35,937 nucleotides of DNA from an uncultured bacterium (GTDB lineage Bacteria; Actinomycetota; Coriobacteriia; Coriobacteriales; Coriobacteriaceae). The stretch is taken from positions 1 through 35,937 of the forward strand of contig CAJMRD010000006.1 in the NCBI GenBank assembly GCA_905215725.1. The letters run 5' to 3'. Under the pieces are notes generated by a model that saw nothing but the letters and a program-made list of their open reading frames with translations, was not told where the DNA came from and did not search any database. The first letter of the stretch is position 1. Every line of letters starts with the position of its first letter. The position numbers and the translations under genes were made by a program. This document shows, piece after piece, positions 1 through 8,416 of this stretch.

Positions 1-2
1 CC

Positions 3-335
3 GGACAGGCCTGCGGTGTCCACCCGGTGACGCGGCTGGATCGCGACACATTTGGCGTCGTTTTGTTCGCAAAAAATGCATACATCCACGAAAAATTCTG
101 CGAAATGCAGAAGAAACATCAAATTTCAAAGACCTATCATGCCAGCGTCTACGGCACAAAAATGGCAGATTTCGGGCTGATCGACCTGCCGATCCTGAAG
201 CTGCCGGGAAGAAGCCTTCTCCGGACTGTCGCACCAAACGGGAAGAAATGCAGAACATTATTTGCTGTTTTAGCACGCTTTCAGGACGTTTCAGTGCTGG
301 AATTGAAGCCGGTCACCGGGAGAACGCACCAGCTG
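3..335 (+). CDS. RluA-family 23S rRNA pseudouridine synthase, internal fragment
   Basis: This is a partial coding region, open at the left edge of the window. It shows the family signature VHPVTRLDRDTFGVV, in which the Asp of RLD is the catalytic residue attacking uridine C5. About 100 residues later comes the conserved VTGRTHQL. In the family that motif continues with Arg (RTHQLR). Here the next codon is Gly and everything after it is antisense rpoB, so homology stops exactly at base 335. The reading frame does run on to 818, but that tail is meaningless. Base composition is lower in GC than the rest of the window. I think this piece belongs to another genome and was joined here during assembly, so it is not a true neighbour of the genes to the right. 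Confidence 0.8.
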
Positions 336-746
336 GGAAACGATGACACGCTCGGCACCATTGATGATGAAGGTACCGGCATCGGTCATCAGGGGAAAAT
401 CTCCCATGTAGATGTCGGATTCCTTGATCTCGCCGGTGACCTTGTTGATAAGCCTGGCGCGCACGCGCAGGGGGGCGGCATAGTTTACATCCCGCTCCTT
501 GCACTCCAGCAAGGGGTACTTTGGTTTGTCATCCAGCGTAAAATCAATGAAATCCAGCTGCAGATTGCCCTGATAGTCGGTGATCGAGGAGATGTCCTTG
601 AATACGGCCCGGAGACCCTCATCCAGGAACCACTGATAGGAATTTTTCTGTACTTCGATGAGGTTCGGCATCTCGGCCACTTCATCGATGTGGGCAAAGC
701 TCTGGCGGATATTTTTGCCCAGTTTTACGGGTTTGGTGTTTACCAT
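315..746 (-). CDS. rpoB: RNA polymerase beta subunit, N-terminal fragment
   Basis: About 144 codons of the start of RpoB. Visible landmarks are VKLGKNIRQSF, MPNLIEVQKNSYQWFLDEGL near the N-terminus, YKxD-type beta-lobe residues, and the conserved GTFIINGAERVIVSQLVRSPG. RpoB should continue with VYY, but the next codon (312-314) gives Asp and the frame then reads antisense of a pseudouridine synthase gene. The protein style (EVAEMPNLIEVQKNSYQWF) looks like Clostridia rather than Coriobacteriia. The start is taken at ATG 746, before MVNTKPVKLGKN. A GTG at 758 (four residues longer) is possible. The fragment has its own promoter upstream, so the piece from about 315 to about 940 is a real stretch of some genome, but probably not this one. 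Confidence 0.88.
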
Positions 747-908
747 CCGATGTTCCACTCCATTCCATCATTTTTTCGCCATCACTTGGACATCAATGAC
801 TGCATAAATATTTGTTGATTATGCACAGTATCACGAGAGTATTATCGTGACTTATGCACACTTGACAATACCGTTTAGTCATAAAAAGCCATTATGATAC
901 AGTATATT

Positions 909-937
909 ATTGTAGTCCCGAAACGGGGCCTTGTCAA
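909..937 (-). promoter_or_regulatory. sigma-70-type promoter for the rpoB fragment
   Basis: On the minus strand TTGACA (937-932) is followed after exactly 17 bases by TACAAT (914-909). This is a near-perfect housekeeping promoter pointing at rpoB, with about 155 nt of leader. The leader is AT-rich and holds two TTATGCACA direct repeats (819-827, 852-860) flanking a small TCACGA/TCGTGA hairpin (831-850). Apart from this promoter and the terminator-like hairpin at 1012-1054, I see no gene between 747 and 1072. An 11-base direct repeat GAAACGCCCCG occurs at 989-999 and 1009-1019. Confidence 0.75.
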
Positions 938-1011
938 GCAGAAATTCCAAAAAAAATGGTGAAATTTTAGTGACGGAAATTTTGACCAGAAACGCCCCGA
1001 AAGACGGCGAA

Positions 1012-1054
1012 ACGCCCCGGACGCTATCCCATAAATGGGACAGGCCCGGAGCGT
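1012..1054 (-). terminator. hairpin downstream of the M18 aminopeptidase
   Basis: ACGCCCCGG (1012-1020) can pair with CCGGAGCGT (1046-1054) with one mismatch, and TCCCAT/ATGGGA (1027-1032/1035-1040) forms an inner arm. It lies 18 bases past the stop of the aminopeptidase gene. There is no clear U-run, so its role as a terminator is only likely. Confidence 0.4.
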
Positions 1055-1072
1055 GATGACGCAGAGGGGAAA

Positions 1073-2452
1073 TTACTTGTAGAAGGCACGCATGGCACGA
1101 TAGGTCATGTAGACATCGGCCTTGGCGACGACCTCGAACGGGGCGTGCATGGAAAGCACCGGAACGCCCAGATCGACGGTATCGATATTGTGCTGGGAGA
1201 CATACATGGCAACGGTGCCGCCGCCGCCCTGGTCTACCTTGCCAAGCTCGCCGGTCTGCCAGCCAACATGCTCGGCATCCAGAATACGGCGGGCGAAGCC
1301 CATCATCTCAGCGGTGGCATCATTGGTGCCGGCCTTGCCGCGGGCACCGGTGTACTTGGTCACCACGACGCCGTAATTGATGTAGCTGGCGTTGCGGCGC
1401 TCATGCACCTCGCCGTAGATGGGATCGAAGGCGGCGTTGACATCGGCGCTGAAGCAGTGGCTGTTAGCGGCCACATGGCGCACCTTGCAGCCGGCCATAT
1501 CGGCCAGATCCTCAATGAAATCCTTGAGAAAGTAGGAGTTCATGCCGGTGGGGCCGTTGCTGCCGGTTTCCTCTTTATCCGCCAGAATGGTAACGGAGGT
1601 ATACTCGGGGGATTTCTCATCGATCTCCGCCATGAGGATGGGATAGGCGCAGACGCGGTCATCGTGGCCGTAGGCGCCGATCATGGAGCGATCGAGGCCG
1701 AGATCCCGGGCCTTGAAGGCGGGAACGGCGCACAGCTCGGCGGAGAGGAAGTCCTCCTCCTCGACGTCGTACTGCTCCTTGAGGATATCCAGGAACATCT
1801 GCTTGACGGGCTCCTTGGGAGCGTCCTTGTCGTCCTCATCGAACTTGACGGGACGGCCGCCCACGATCACGTCGAGGATCTCGGCGTCGACGGCATCCTT
1901 GGCGGGCTTGGCCATCTGCTCGCTCGAGAGGTGGATCAGCAGGTCGGAGATGGTAAAGACCGGATCGTCGACCTTGTCGCCGATGTTGATGTCGACAGTG
2001 GTGCCGTCCTTTTTGCAGATGACGCCTACGAGTGCGAGCGGGGAAGCGACCCAGTGGTAGCTCTTGACGCCGCCGTAGTAGTGCGTGTCGAGATAGGCCA
2101 TGTCGCCGGCCTCGAAGGCGGGGTTTTGCTTGAGGTCCAGGCGCGGCGAGTCCACGTGGGCGCCCAGGATGTTAAAACCCTGCTCGAGCGGGGCGGTGCC
2201 CAGGTTGACGAGCATGAGGTCCTTGCCGTGATTGGCGGCGTACACCTTGTCGCCGGCCTTGAGCGCGCGGCCCTCGGCGATCACGGTCTCCAGATTGACG
2301 TAGCCCGCCTCCTCGGCCATCTTGATACCGGTCTTGACGCACAGGCGCTCGGTCTTGTTCTCGCTCAAAAATTGCTTATAGCCGCGGCAAAGCTCCTCGA
2401 GCTCCTCGATTTGCTGTGGCGTGTACTTTTTCCATGCGCAGGGACGCTCCAT
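1073..2452 (-). CDS. M18-family zinc aminopeptidase
   Basis: A 459-residue cytosolic metallo-aminopeptidase that trims N-terminal residues from peptides. Motifs of family M18 appear in order: GAHVDSPRLDLKQNP (His99 and Asp101, first metal ligands), ADKEETGSNGPTG (catalytic and ligand Glu pair), SHCFSADVNAAFDP, a GGGGTVA glycine loop, and the C-terminal SMHAPFEVVAKAD with the last His ligand. Length fits the family (about 430-470). The start is ATG 2452 because AAAGGAG sits 8 bases upstream. Longer in-frame starts would run into the divergent polA promoter region and add residues unlike M18. There is no signal peptide. It is transcribed away from polA across a 166-base gap. Confidence 0.93.
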   Translation of the reverse strand: MERPCAWKKYTPQQIEELEELCRGYKQFLSENKTERLCVKTGIKMAEEAGYVNLETVIAEGRALKAGDKVYAANHGKDLMLVNLGTAPLEQGFNILGAHVDSPRLDLKQNPAFEAGDMAYLDTHYYGGVKSYHWVASPLALVGVICKKDGTTVDINIGDKVDDPVFTISDLLIHLSSEQMAKPAKDAVDAEILDVIVGGRPVKFDEDDKDAPKEPVKQMFLDILKEQYDVEEEDFLSAELCAVPAFKARDLGLDRSMIGAYGHDDRVCAYPILMAEIDEKSPEYTSVTILADKEETGSNGPTGMNSYFLKDFIEDLADMAGCKVRHVAANSHCFSADVNAAFDPIYGEVHERRNASYINYGVVVTKYTGARGKAGTNDATAEMMGFARRILDAEHVGWQTGELGKVDQGGGGTVAMYVSQHNIDTVDLGVPVLSMHAPFEVVAKADVYMTYRAMRAFYK

Positions 2453-2501
2453 GACGCAGGCTCCTTTCGGATCGATCGTGCTGGTTGATGTACCGTGAGC
2501 C

Positions 2502-2510
2502 ATCGTATCA
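2502..2510 (-). promoter_or_regulatory. possible extended -10 for the M18 aminopeptidase
   Basis: The minus strand reads TGATACGAT, a TGn extended -10 box, about 50 bases upstream of the aminopeptidase start. No convincing -35 is visible. The divergent polA may use TAAACT at 2571-2576, also without a clear -35. Confidence 0.35.
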
Positions 2511-2618
2511 CGCGCGGGCCCGCGGCGGCAGGGAAGCCTGATGTGCAGTGGCCGTGGGGCGGGGAGCGTGTAAACTGGAGTGAGCAAACCGTGCCCAGCC
2601 CAAAGCGAGGTATTCAAT

Positions 2619-5363
2619 ATGTCTGACAAGCGCCGTACCTTTGCCGTCATCGACGGCAACTCGCTCATGCACCGCGCCTTCCACGCCGTGCCGCCCACCA
2701 TGAACGCGCCGGACGGTCGTCCCACCAACGCGATCTTTGGCTTTTTGAATATGTTCCTCAAGATGATTGACGCCTTTAATCCCGACGGCGTTGTCGTGGC
2801 GTTTGACAAGGGCAAGCCGCGCGTGCGCATGGAGATGCTGCCGCAGTACAAGGCTCAGCGCCCGCCCATGGACCCTGATCTGCACGCGCAGTTTCCCATG
2901 ATTAAGGAGCTGCTCGCCGCGCTCAACGTGCCGATTCTGCAGTCCGAGGGCTGGGAAGGCGACGATATCCTGGGAACCATGGCGCGCCTGGGCGAGCAGG
3001 CCGGCTGTGACATGCTGTTGGTGACCGGTGATCGCGATATGTATCAGCTCGTGACCGAGCACGTCAACGTGGTCTCGACCCGCAAGGGCCTGTCCGACGT
3101 GGCGATCATGACGCCCGAGAGCGTGGACGATCTGTATCACGGCATCACGCCGGCGCTCGTGCCCGACTTTTATGGTCTGAAGGGCGACACGTCCGATAAC
3201 ATCCCCGGCGTGCCGGGCATCGGCCCCAAAAAGGCGAGCGCGCTCATTGCGCAGTACGGTAGCCTGGACGAGGTCATCGCACACGCCGACGAGGTCAAGG
3301 GCAAGATGGGCGAAAACCTGCGCGCACACATCGACGACGCGCTGCTGAGCCGTAAGGTGGCGACCATCCGCACCGATGCGCCCGTTGAGCTCGATTTTGA
3401 GGCGACGTCCTTCCCGGCGTTTTCTGCCGATGAAGTTTCCGCGGCGCTGGGTACGCTTGGTATCACCGCCATGCAGAACCGTTTCTTAGCGCTGATCGGC
3501 GGCGAGGGCGGGGCAGCTGCCAGCACGTTTGAGATTCCCGCCGTTTTGCGCGCAGCCGCCGGCGATGCTGGCGCGCTTGGTGCCGTTGCGGCTGAGGTCT
3601 CCCGCGTGATTGATGCCGGCGAGTGGGTCGCCGCCGTGGTGGACGATGACAAGGAAGAGGGCGCGCTCTTTGGGCTGACGCGCACGCTGTGGTTGGCGAC
3701 GTCCAAGGGCCTGTTTGCGCTCGAGGAGGGCGACAGCGGTGCGGCGGCTGAGGTTGAGGGCTTCAACTTCGCCCACGGCGTGATTGCCGGCGTGCTCGCG
3801 CGTCTGTTTATGGAAGGCCGTGTGGCGAGCCCGGATATGAAGGCGCTTCTGCATGAGCTTTCGCCCATCGATTCTTCTGAGCTCGAGCTCATGGATCCGC
3901 TGGCAGTCGATTCCACGCGCATCTTCGATACCGTTGTTGCCGCCTACCTGTTGGATTCCGACCGCTCCGAGTTTGACGAGGTGTATCTGGCCGATACGTA
4001 TCTGCAGATGGCGCTGCCTGCGGCGCGCGGCGCAGAGGGTGCTGGCGAGGACGCTCCTGCGCCCGCCGCTCGCACGGCGGCCTTGACGCTGGCGCTGGTT
4101 GCACCGCTGCGTGACCGCATGGCCCGCGAGAACGCCGCCAACGTGTTCGATGGGATCGAGATGCCGCTCGTGCCGGTGCTTGCCAAGATGGAGCGCGCGG
4201 GCATGCTCGTGGACCCCGACCGCCTGCACAGTCTGTCCGAGGGCCTGGCGACCCAGATTGCCGATGTCGAGCGCAGCATTCGCGACCTGGCCGGCGACGA
4301 GACCTTTAACATCGGCAGCCCCATGCAACTCTCGCACGTGCTGTTTGATGTTATGGGACTTCCGACCAAGGGCCTCAAAAAGACCAAGCGCGGCTACTAT
4401 TCGACCAACGCCAAGGTGCTGAGCGACCTTGCCCGCGACCACGAGATCGTGCGCCTGATTTTGGACTGGCGTGAGAAGTCCAAGATTAAGTCGACCTATC
4501 TGGACACGCTGGGCCCGCTGCGCCGTGGTGACGGGCGTGTGCACACCACGTACAACCAGACCATCACCGCGACGGGGCGTTTGTCTTCGAGCGACCCCAA
4601 TCTGCAAAACATTCCGACGCGCTCGGAGCTGGGGCGTACCGTCAAGACGGCGTTCTCGGCGGGCGAGGGCAGCGTCTTTTTGGCGGTGGACTACTCGCAG
4701 ATCGAGCTGCGCCTGCTCGCGCATCTTTCGGGTGACGAGCACCTGGTGCGCGCCTTCAACGAGGGCGAGGACTTCCATGCCGAGACGGCCGCGCGCGTAT
4801 TTGGCGTGCCGGTGTCCGAGGTGACACCCGACCTGCGTAGCCGCGCCAAGGCCGTGAACTTTGGCATCGTGTACGGTCAGCAGGCCTATGGTCTGTCGCA
4901 GTCGCTGCACATCTCGATGGCCGAGGCGCGCGATATGATCGATCGCTACTACGAGGCCTACCCGGGCGTGCGCACGTTCCTCGACAATGTGGTGGCGCGA
5001 GCCAAGCAGACGGGCTATGCCGAGACCATGTATGGCCGCAGACGCCATATTCCCGAGCTCAAGGCCAAAAACCCACAGCTCCGCGGCTTTGGTGAGCGCA
5101 CGGCCATGAACCACCCCATGCAGGGCACCGCCGCCGACATCATCAAGATCGCCATGGCCCGCGTAAGCCGCCGCCTGGAAGAAGAGGGTTTTGCCGCCCA
5201 CATGATCTTGCAGGTACACGACGAACTGGACTTTGAGTGCCCCGTCAACGAAGTCGAGCGCCTAACCACCATGGTCCGCGACGTCATGGAACACGTCGTA
5301 AACCTCCGCGTACCGTTGATCGCCGAAGCCAGCACCGGCATAACCTGGGCCGACGCGAAATAG
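2619..5363 (+). CDS. polA: DNA polymerase I
   Basis: A 914-residue family A polymerase for Okazaki-fragment maturation and repair. The N-terminal 5'-nuclease domain (about 1-290) shows AVIDGNSLMHRAF, EGDDILGT and VTGDRDMYQL. A central 3'-5' exonuclease-like domain (about 300-540) lacks the DxE metal-binding motif, reading VDDDKEEGALFG where it should be, so proofreading is probably lost, as in other Gram-positive Pol I. The polymerase domain carries motif A DYSQIELR (Asp691), motif B RSRAKAVNFGIVYG (Lys744) and motif C VHDE (Asp868). The start is ATG 2619, with GAGG at 2607-2610. A TTG/GTG start at 2580 would add 13 unlike residues. Antisense frames here are long but only reflect GC-rich codon bias. 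Confidence 0.98.
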   Translation: MSDKRRTFAVIDGNSLMHRAFHAVPPTMNAPDGRPTNAIFGFLNMFLKMIDAFNPDGVVVAFDKGKPRVRMEMLPQYKAQRPPMDPDLHAQFPMIKELLAALNVPILQSEGWEGDDILGTMARLGEQAGCDMLLVTGDRDMYQLVTEHVNVVSTRKGLSDVAIMTPESVDDLYHGITPALVPDFYGLKGDTSDNIPGVPGIGPKKASALIAQYGSLDEVIAHADEVKGKMGENLRAHIDDALLSRKVATIRTDAPVELDFEATSFPAFSADEVSAALGTLGITAMQNRFLALIGGEGGAAASTFEIPAVLRAAAGDAGALGAVAAEVSRVIDAGEWVAAVVDDDKEEGALFGLTRTLWLATSKGLFALEEGDSGAAAEVEGFNFAHGVIAGVLARLFMEGRVASPDMKALLHELSPIDSSELELMDPLAVDSTRIFDTVVAAYLLDSDRSEFDEVYLADTYLQMALPAARGAEGAGEDAPAPAARTAALTLALVAPLRDRMARENAANVFDGIEMPLVPVLAKMERAGMLVDPDRLHSLSEGLATQIADVERSIRDLAGDETFNIGSPMQLSHVLFDVMGLPTKGLKKTKRGYYSTNAKVLSDLARDHEIVRLILDWREKSKIKSTYLDTLGPLRRGDGRVHTTYNQTITATGRLSSSDPNLQNIPTRSELGRTVKTAFSAGEGSVFLAVDYSQIELRLLAHLSGDEHLVRAFNEGEDFHAETAARVFGVPVSEVTPDLRSRAKAVNFGIVYGQQAYGLSQSLHISMAEARDMIDRYYEAYPGVRTFLDNVVARAKQTGYAETMYGRRRHIPELKAKNPQLRGFGERTAMNHPMQGTAADIIKIAMARVSRRLEEEGFAAHMILQVHDELDFECPVNEVERLTTMVRDVMEHVVNLRVPLIAEASTGITWADAK

Positions 5364-5420
5364 GGAAGCACTCCGTAAGGCAAGCTCGCCCAAGACGCAA
5401 GCCCCCACATACTTAAGATT

Positions 5421-5451
5421 TGGGACAAACACTACTGATTAATTTGTCCCA
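5421..5451. repeat. TGGGACAAA inverted repeat
   Basis: TGGGACAAA (5421-5429) and its exact complement TTTGTCCCA (5443-5451) form a 9-bp stem with a 13-nt AT-rich loop. It lies between the polA stop and the terminator hairpin. The same half-site TTTGTCCCA recurs at 17590-17598, and GGGAC/GTCCC cores recur in the palindromes at 21180 and 21627. Confidence 0.75.
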
Positions 5452-5461
5452 CAGTAACCAA

Positions 5462-5502
5462 AGCAGAGGGGAGCCCCTCCCAACAAGGAGCTCCCCTCTG
5501 CT
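5462..5502. terminator. bidirectional terminator between polA and the HAD phosphatase
   Basis: A perfect 13-bp stem AGCAGAGGGGAGC (5462-5474) with GCTCCCCTCTGCT (5490-5502) and a 15-nt loop. It lies between two convergent genes. Only short U-rich tails follow on either strand. Confidence 0.75.
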
Positions 5503-5574
5503 CAAATCATTTCAGCTAAGTATCTAGACACTCAAGACGCCATCTTGGCGCCCGGCCAGGTCCGACGAGCCACG

Positions 5575-6402
5575 TTACCGAGCCGCCAGGATGGCGTCGA
5601 TGAGCGTCAGTACGCCCCCGTCGTTGTTGCTCGGAATGCGCCACTTGGCATGCGTGTTCATGTGCTCCTCGGCATTGTCCACGATAAAGCTATGCCCGAC
5701 GCGCTCCAGCATGGGGATGTCGTTGTAGGTGTCGCCCACGGCGGCAGCATCGGCAATATCGATGCCCAGGTGCTCGCACAGGTGCGCGACGCCGGCGCCC
5801 TTGTCGACGCCCAGGTTCATAAAGTCGATCCATTCGCGCCCGGCGTTGGTGACGTAGAGCTTGTCCGAGAACTCGGGGCTATAGGTCTCGCGGAAAGCGG
5901 GCTCGGCGTCGTAGCCGGGGAAGAAGACCGAAATCTTGTTGGACTCGAAATCAATGCCCTCAAAGCTGTCGACGTAGTTGATTGTGTTGTAGTAGACGCT
6001 GATCTCGTCGTGGTATTGATGGTCGCGGGCAAGCACGTAGAACTCGTCGAAGCAGCACAGGACGGGGACAGCGCGAGGATCCTCCGAGGCACGGCTCAAG
6101 ACCTGCTGATACAGCTCCACGTCAATATTGCTCTTATAGATATAGCTACCGCGATAGATCACGCAAGCTCCGTTGTCGGGACAAAAGGCGAGGCGGTTCT
6201 TGATGCCCTCGAACATCTCCTCGAGCTTGGGGGCGGGACGTCCGCTGGCGGGGCAGAATACGATGCCGGCGTCGGCGAGCTTGTCCAGGCGCTCATCAAG
6301 ACCCTGGGGCAGCACGCGCTCGTCGGTCAGCAGCGTCTTGTCCATATCGACGGCGAGAATCTTAATGTTGCCGATGTTGGCGTCCGATTCGTAAGTTTGC
6401 AT
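5575..6402 (-). CDS. Cof-type HAD-IIB phosphatase
   Basis: A 275-residue cytosolic haloacid-dehalogenase-fold phosphatase of the Cof/YidA kind, probably acting on sugar phosphates or a flavin-related phosphate. The substrate cannot be read from sequence. All four HAD motifs are present: VDMDKTLL (nucleophile Asp19, acid Asp21), PASGRP (motif II), the Lys of VDKGAGV (motif III) and GDTYNDIPML (motif IV). The large insert between motifs II and III is the type IIB cap. The ATG at 6402 has only a weak site (GAAAGG, about 9 bases away). It converges on polA across the 5462 hairpin and diverges from the argG leader region. Confidence 0.9.
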   Translation of the reverse strand: MQTYESDANIGNIKILAVDMDKTLLTDERVLPQGLDERLDKLADAGIVFCPASGRPAPKLEEMFEGIKNRLAFCPDNGACVIYRGSYIYKSNIDVELYQQVLSRASEDPRAVPVLCCFDEFYVLARDHQYHDEISVYYNTINYVDSFEGIDFESNKISVFFPGYDAEPAFRETYSPEFSDKLYVTNAGREWIDFMNLGVDKGAGVAHLCEHLGIDIADAAAVGDTYNDIPMLERVGHSFIVDNAEEHMNTHAKWRIPSNNDGGVLTLIDAILAAR

Positions 6403-6545
6403 AAAAATGCGCCTTTCGTTTCGAGATTGTTTCAGACGTTATAACCATCAACTAGTAGTCGAGCGTATTTTCGCAGGAATGGTGCGTATTTGCACCACGC
6501 TTCACAAAGTAATGAAAAAACTTTTCAGAAATTTGAATTTGTCGC

Positions 6546-6573
6546 TTGTGCTGCGGGCACTTTAGCGTAATAT
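6546..6573 (+). promoter_or_regulatory. probable promoter of the arg leader and argG
   Basis: TTGTGC (6546-6551), a 16-base spacer, then TAATAT (6568-6573), in an AT-rich stretch. Transcription would start near 6580, giving about 97 nt before the leader ORF. Just upstream, TGAAAA-AAC-TTTTCA (6513-6527) is a 15-base palindrome resembling, but one base longer than, the classical ARG box. It is a possible ArgR site. Nothing else coding is visible between 6403 and 6676. Confidence 0.45.
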
Positions 6574-6676
6574 AGCGAACATCGAAAACGGAGACGGAAA
6601 AACAACCGCTTACCGAGTAAAAGGTACCGTTTGCGATATTTGAATTGCGCTCGGCGATACGTGAAAGGAGAGGCAG

Positions 6677-6751
6677 ATGCAGTTCGTAAAGATCATCACC
6701 ACTGCAGACAATGCCATCCGACGCCAGCGCGCAATTTCCCGACGACGATAA
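6677..6751 (+). CDS. Arg-rich leader peptide upstream of argG (candidate attenuator)
   Basis: A 24-codon ORF with an excellent ribosome site (AAAGGAGAGG, 6664-6673). It begins MQFVKIITTADN and ends IRRQRAISRRR, so six of the last ten residues are arginine. Four of the six Arg codons are CGA, a codon I do not see used in argG itself. The stop codon lies inside a small hairpin, GACGAT-aaca-ATCGTC (6744-6759). The ORF lies 205 bases before argG on the same strand. This is the classic design of an amino-acid attenuator: ribosomes would stall on the Arg run when charged tRNA-Arg is scarce. That it is translated and regulates argG is inference. I know of no described arginine leader of this kind in this class. 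Confidence 0.6.
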   Translation: MQFVKIITTADNAIRRQRAISRRR

Positions 6752-6781
6752 CAATCGTCTCTGTCCGCATGGGGCGAATTG

Positions 6782-6862
6782 CCTCAACAGAGTCATTTTG
6801 AGGTCGTTGGGTTTTAGCACGACATTGCTGCATGTTTCTAGGGCATGTATGTGCTGATTTTT
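6782..6862 (+). promoter_or_regulatory. attenuator-like hairpins between the leader ORF and argG
   Basis: Two RNA elements follow the leader ORF. The first is CCTCAA (6782-6787) with TTGAGG (6798-6803). The second, larger hairpin has outer arms AGCAC (6816-6820)/GTGCT (6851-6855) and inner CATG (6831-6834)/CATG (6844-6847). It is followed by GA and five Us (6858-6862), like a weak intrinsic terminator about 95 nt before argG. The outer stem is short and interrupted, so folding needs computation. Confidence 0.35.
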
Positions 6863-6956
6863 GCTATTTAACCTGATATTGCACGGTATATGACCTTGAA
6901 ATGACTTGCAACTGACCGATGTTCTAACTAGCTACCAAGGGCGAAAGGAAACAGCC

Positions 6957-8183
6957 ATGAGCAAGGAAAAAGTCGTTCTCGCATATTCCGGTGGTCTTGA
7001 TACATCCGTATGTGTCAAGTGGCTCCAGGACGAGAAGAATCTCGATGTCGTTTGCGTCTGCGGCAACGTGGGCCAGGAGGAGACCGGACTGGATGCCAAG
7101 AAGCAGAAGGCGCTCGACCTGGGCGTTCTCGATTGCCAGGTGCTCGACCTGCGCGACGAGTTCTCCGATGAGTTCCTGACCAAAGCCATCGCAGCAAACT
7201 CCATGTACGAGAACAAGTATCCGCTGCTCTCCGCCCTGTCTCGCCCGCTGCTTGCCAAGAAGCTCGTCGAGGTCGCCCACGAGTTTGGCGCGACCTACGT
7301 CGCCCACGGCTGCACCGGCAAGGGTAACGACCAGGTTCGTTTTGAGGCTGCCGTCAAGGCCCTCGACCCTGAGCTCAAGGTTATCGCCCCGGTGCGCGAG
7401 TGGGATCTGAAGTGCCGTCCCGACGAGGTCGCCTATGCCCACGCCCACAACGTGCCGGTTCCCGAGGGTGCCAACGATAACCCCTACTCCATCGACGACA
7501 ACCTGTGGGGTCGCGCCATCGAGTGCGGTCACCTGGAGGACCCTTGGAATGAGCCGCTCGATGACGCTTGGGTTATGACCAAGAACCCCGAGGACACGCC
7601 TGACGCCCCGACCTATACCGAGATCGAGTTTGAGGCCGGCAAGCCTGTCGCCGTCGACGGCAAGAAGATGAAGCTCTCCGAGATCGTCATCGCCCTCAAC
7701 AAGATCTCCGGCGACAACGGCTTTGGCCGCCTCGATCTGGTCGAGGATCGTCTGGTGGGCCTCAAGAGCCGCGAGTGCTATGAGGTTCCCGGCGCCCTGA
7801 CGCTCATCACCGCTCACAAGGCGCTCGAGGACATCTGCGTCGAGGGCGACCTGCTCAAGACCAAGATCAAGCTCGAGCAGGATTGGGCCACCGCCGTGTA
7901 CAACGGCCAGTGGTACAGCCCGCTCAAGAACGCGCTCGATGCCTTTATGGCCGATACCCAGAAGTTCGTGACCGGCACCGTCCGTCTGAAGTTCTTTAAG
8001 GGCAACTGCCATGTCGTCGGCCGCAAGAGCCCCTTCAGCCTCTACGACTACGGTCTGGCTACCTACGACCGCGACACCACGTTTGACGAGAAGGCCAGCG
8101 CCGGCTTTATCGAGATCGATACGTTGTCGCTCAAGACGTGGGCAAAGGTCCAGGGTCCCAGCTCCGCTGCCGCCCAGGCCTAG
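6957..8183 (+). CDS. argG: argininosuccinate synthase
   Basis: A 408-residue cytosolic enzyme that condenses citrulline and aspartate with ATP to argininosuccinate, the penultimate arginine step. The N-terminus carries the PP-loop LAYSGGLDTSV (residues 8-18). The second family signature GCTGKGNDQVRFE is in the middle, and the C-terminal half has the tetramerisation region. The ATG at 6957 has AAAGGA seven bases upstream. An upstream in-frame start at 6906 has no ribosome site. It is preceded by the Arg-rich leader and followed, after a hairpin and a small ORF, by argH. The remaining arg genes are not in the window. Confidence 0.98.
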   Translation: MSKEKVVLAYSGGLDTSVCVKWLQDEKNLDVVCVCGNVGQEETGLDAKKQKALDLGVLDCQVLDLRDEFSDEFLTKAIAANSMYENKYPLLSALSRPLLAKKLVEVAHEFGATYVAHGCTGKGNDQVRFEAAVKALDPELKVIAPVREWDLKCRPDEVAYAHAHNVPVPEGANDNPYSIDDNLWGRAIECGHLEDPWNEPLDDAWVMTKNPEDTPDAPTYTEIEFEAGKPVAVDGKKMKLSEIVIALNKISGDNGFGRLDLVEDRLVGLKSRECYEVPGALTLITAHKALEDICVEGDLLKTKIKLEQDWATAVYNGQWYSPLKNALDAFMADTQKFVTGTVRLKFFKGNCHVVGRKSPFSLYDYGLATYDRDTTFDEKASAGFIEIDTLSLKTWAKVQGPSSAAAQA

Positions 8184-8337
8184 CGCCTCCATCCCTTGGT
8201 ATCCGCGCGGCCCATCCGCGTGATACATAACGGGCGCACGGGGTCCCTACCTTTCGTTATGCTTGCTGACACTTCTTAACATCGGTGGCCCCTACGTTCC
8301 GCCCGCATATATGATGCCGCGTCTGCGGCTGAGTCCG

Positions 8338-8365
8338 AGCCCCGCCGGGGTTGTCCGGCGGGGCT
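8338..8365 (+). terminator. hairpin after argG
   Basis: A perfect 11-bp GC-rich stem AGCCCCGCCGG (8338-8348)/CCGGCGGGGCT (8355-8365) with a GGTTGT loop. It is followed by CCTTCT rather than a clean U-run, so it may terminate only part of the transcripts and let some read into the small ORF and argH. Between 8184 and 8337 I see only a loose CATAACG/CGTTATG repeat (8226-8261). Confidence 0.6.
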
Positions 8366-8416
8366 CCTTCTATCAATTTGGCGGCTCTGTGCCTATATAT
8401 ATGAGGAGTATCCATT

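Noticed and set aside
336..818. Right-hand continuation of the pseudouridine synthase reading frame
   Set aside because: After 335 the frame only reads antisense of rpoB. No family motif continues, so it is the product of the chimeric join.
3486..5219. 577-codon open frame on the minus strand inside polA
   Set aside because: It is wholly antisense to the conserved polymerase gene, with a composition (His/Arg/Ala/Gln rich) typical of shadow frames in GC-rich DNA. The same applies to the long antisense frames over argG, argH, rpsA, metY and the cysteine desulfidase.
6452..6820. 122-codon minus-strand frame in the argG upstream region
   Set aside because: It has no ribosome site and no recognisable motif, and it covers the argG promoter and leader ORF. 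The composition is unlike real genes here.
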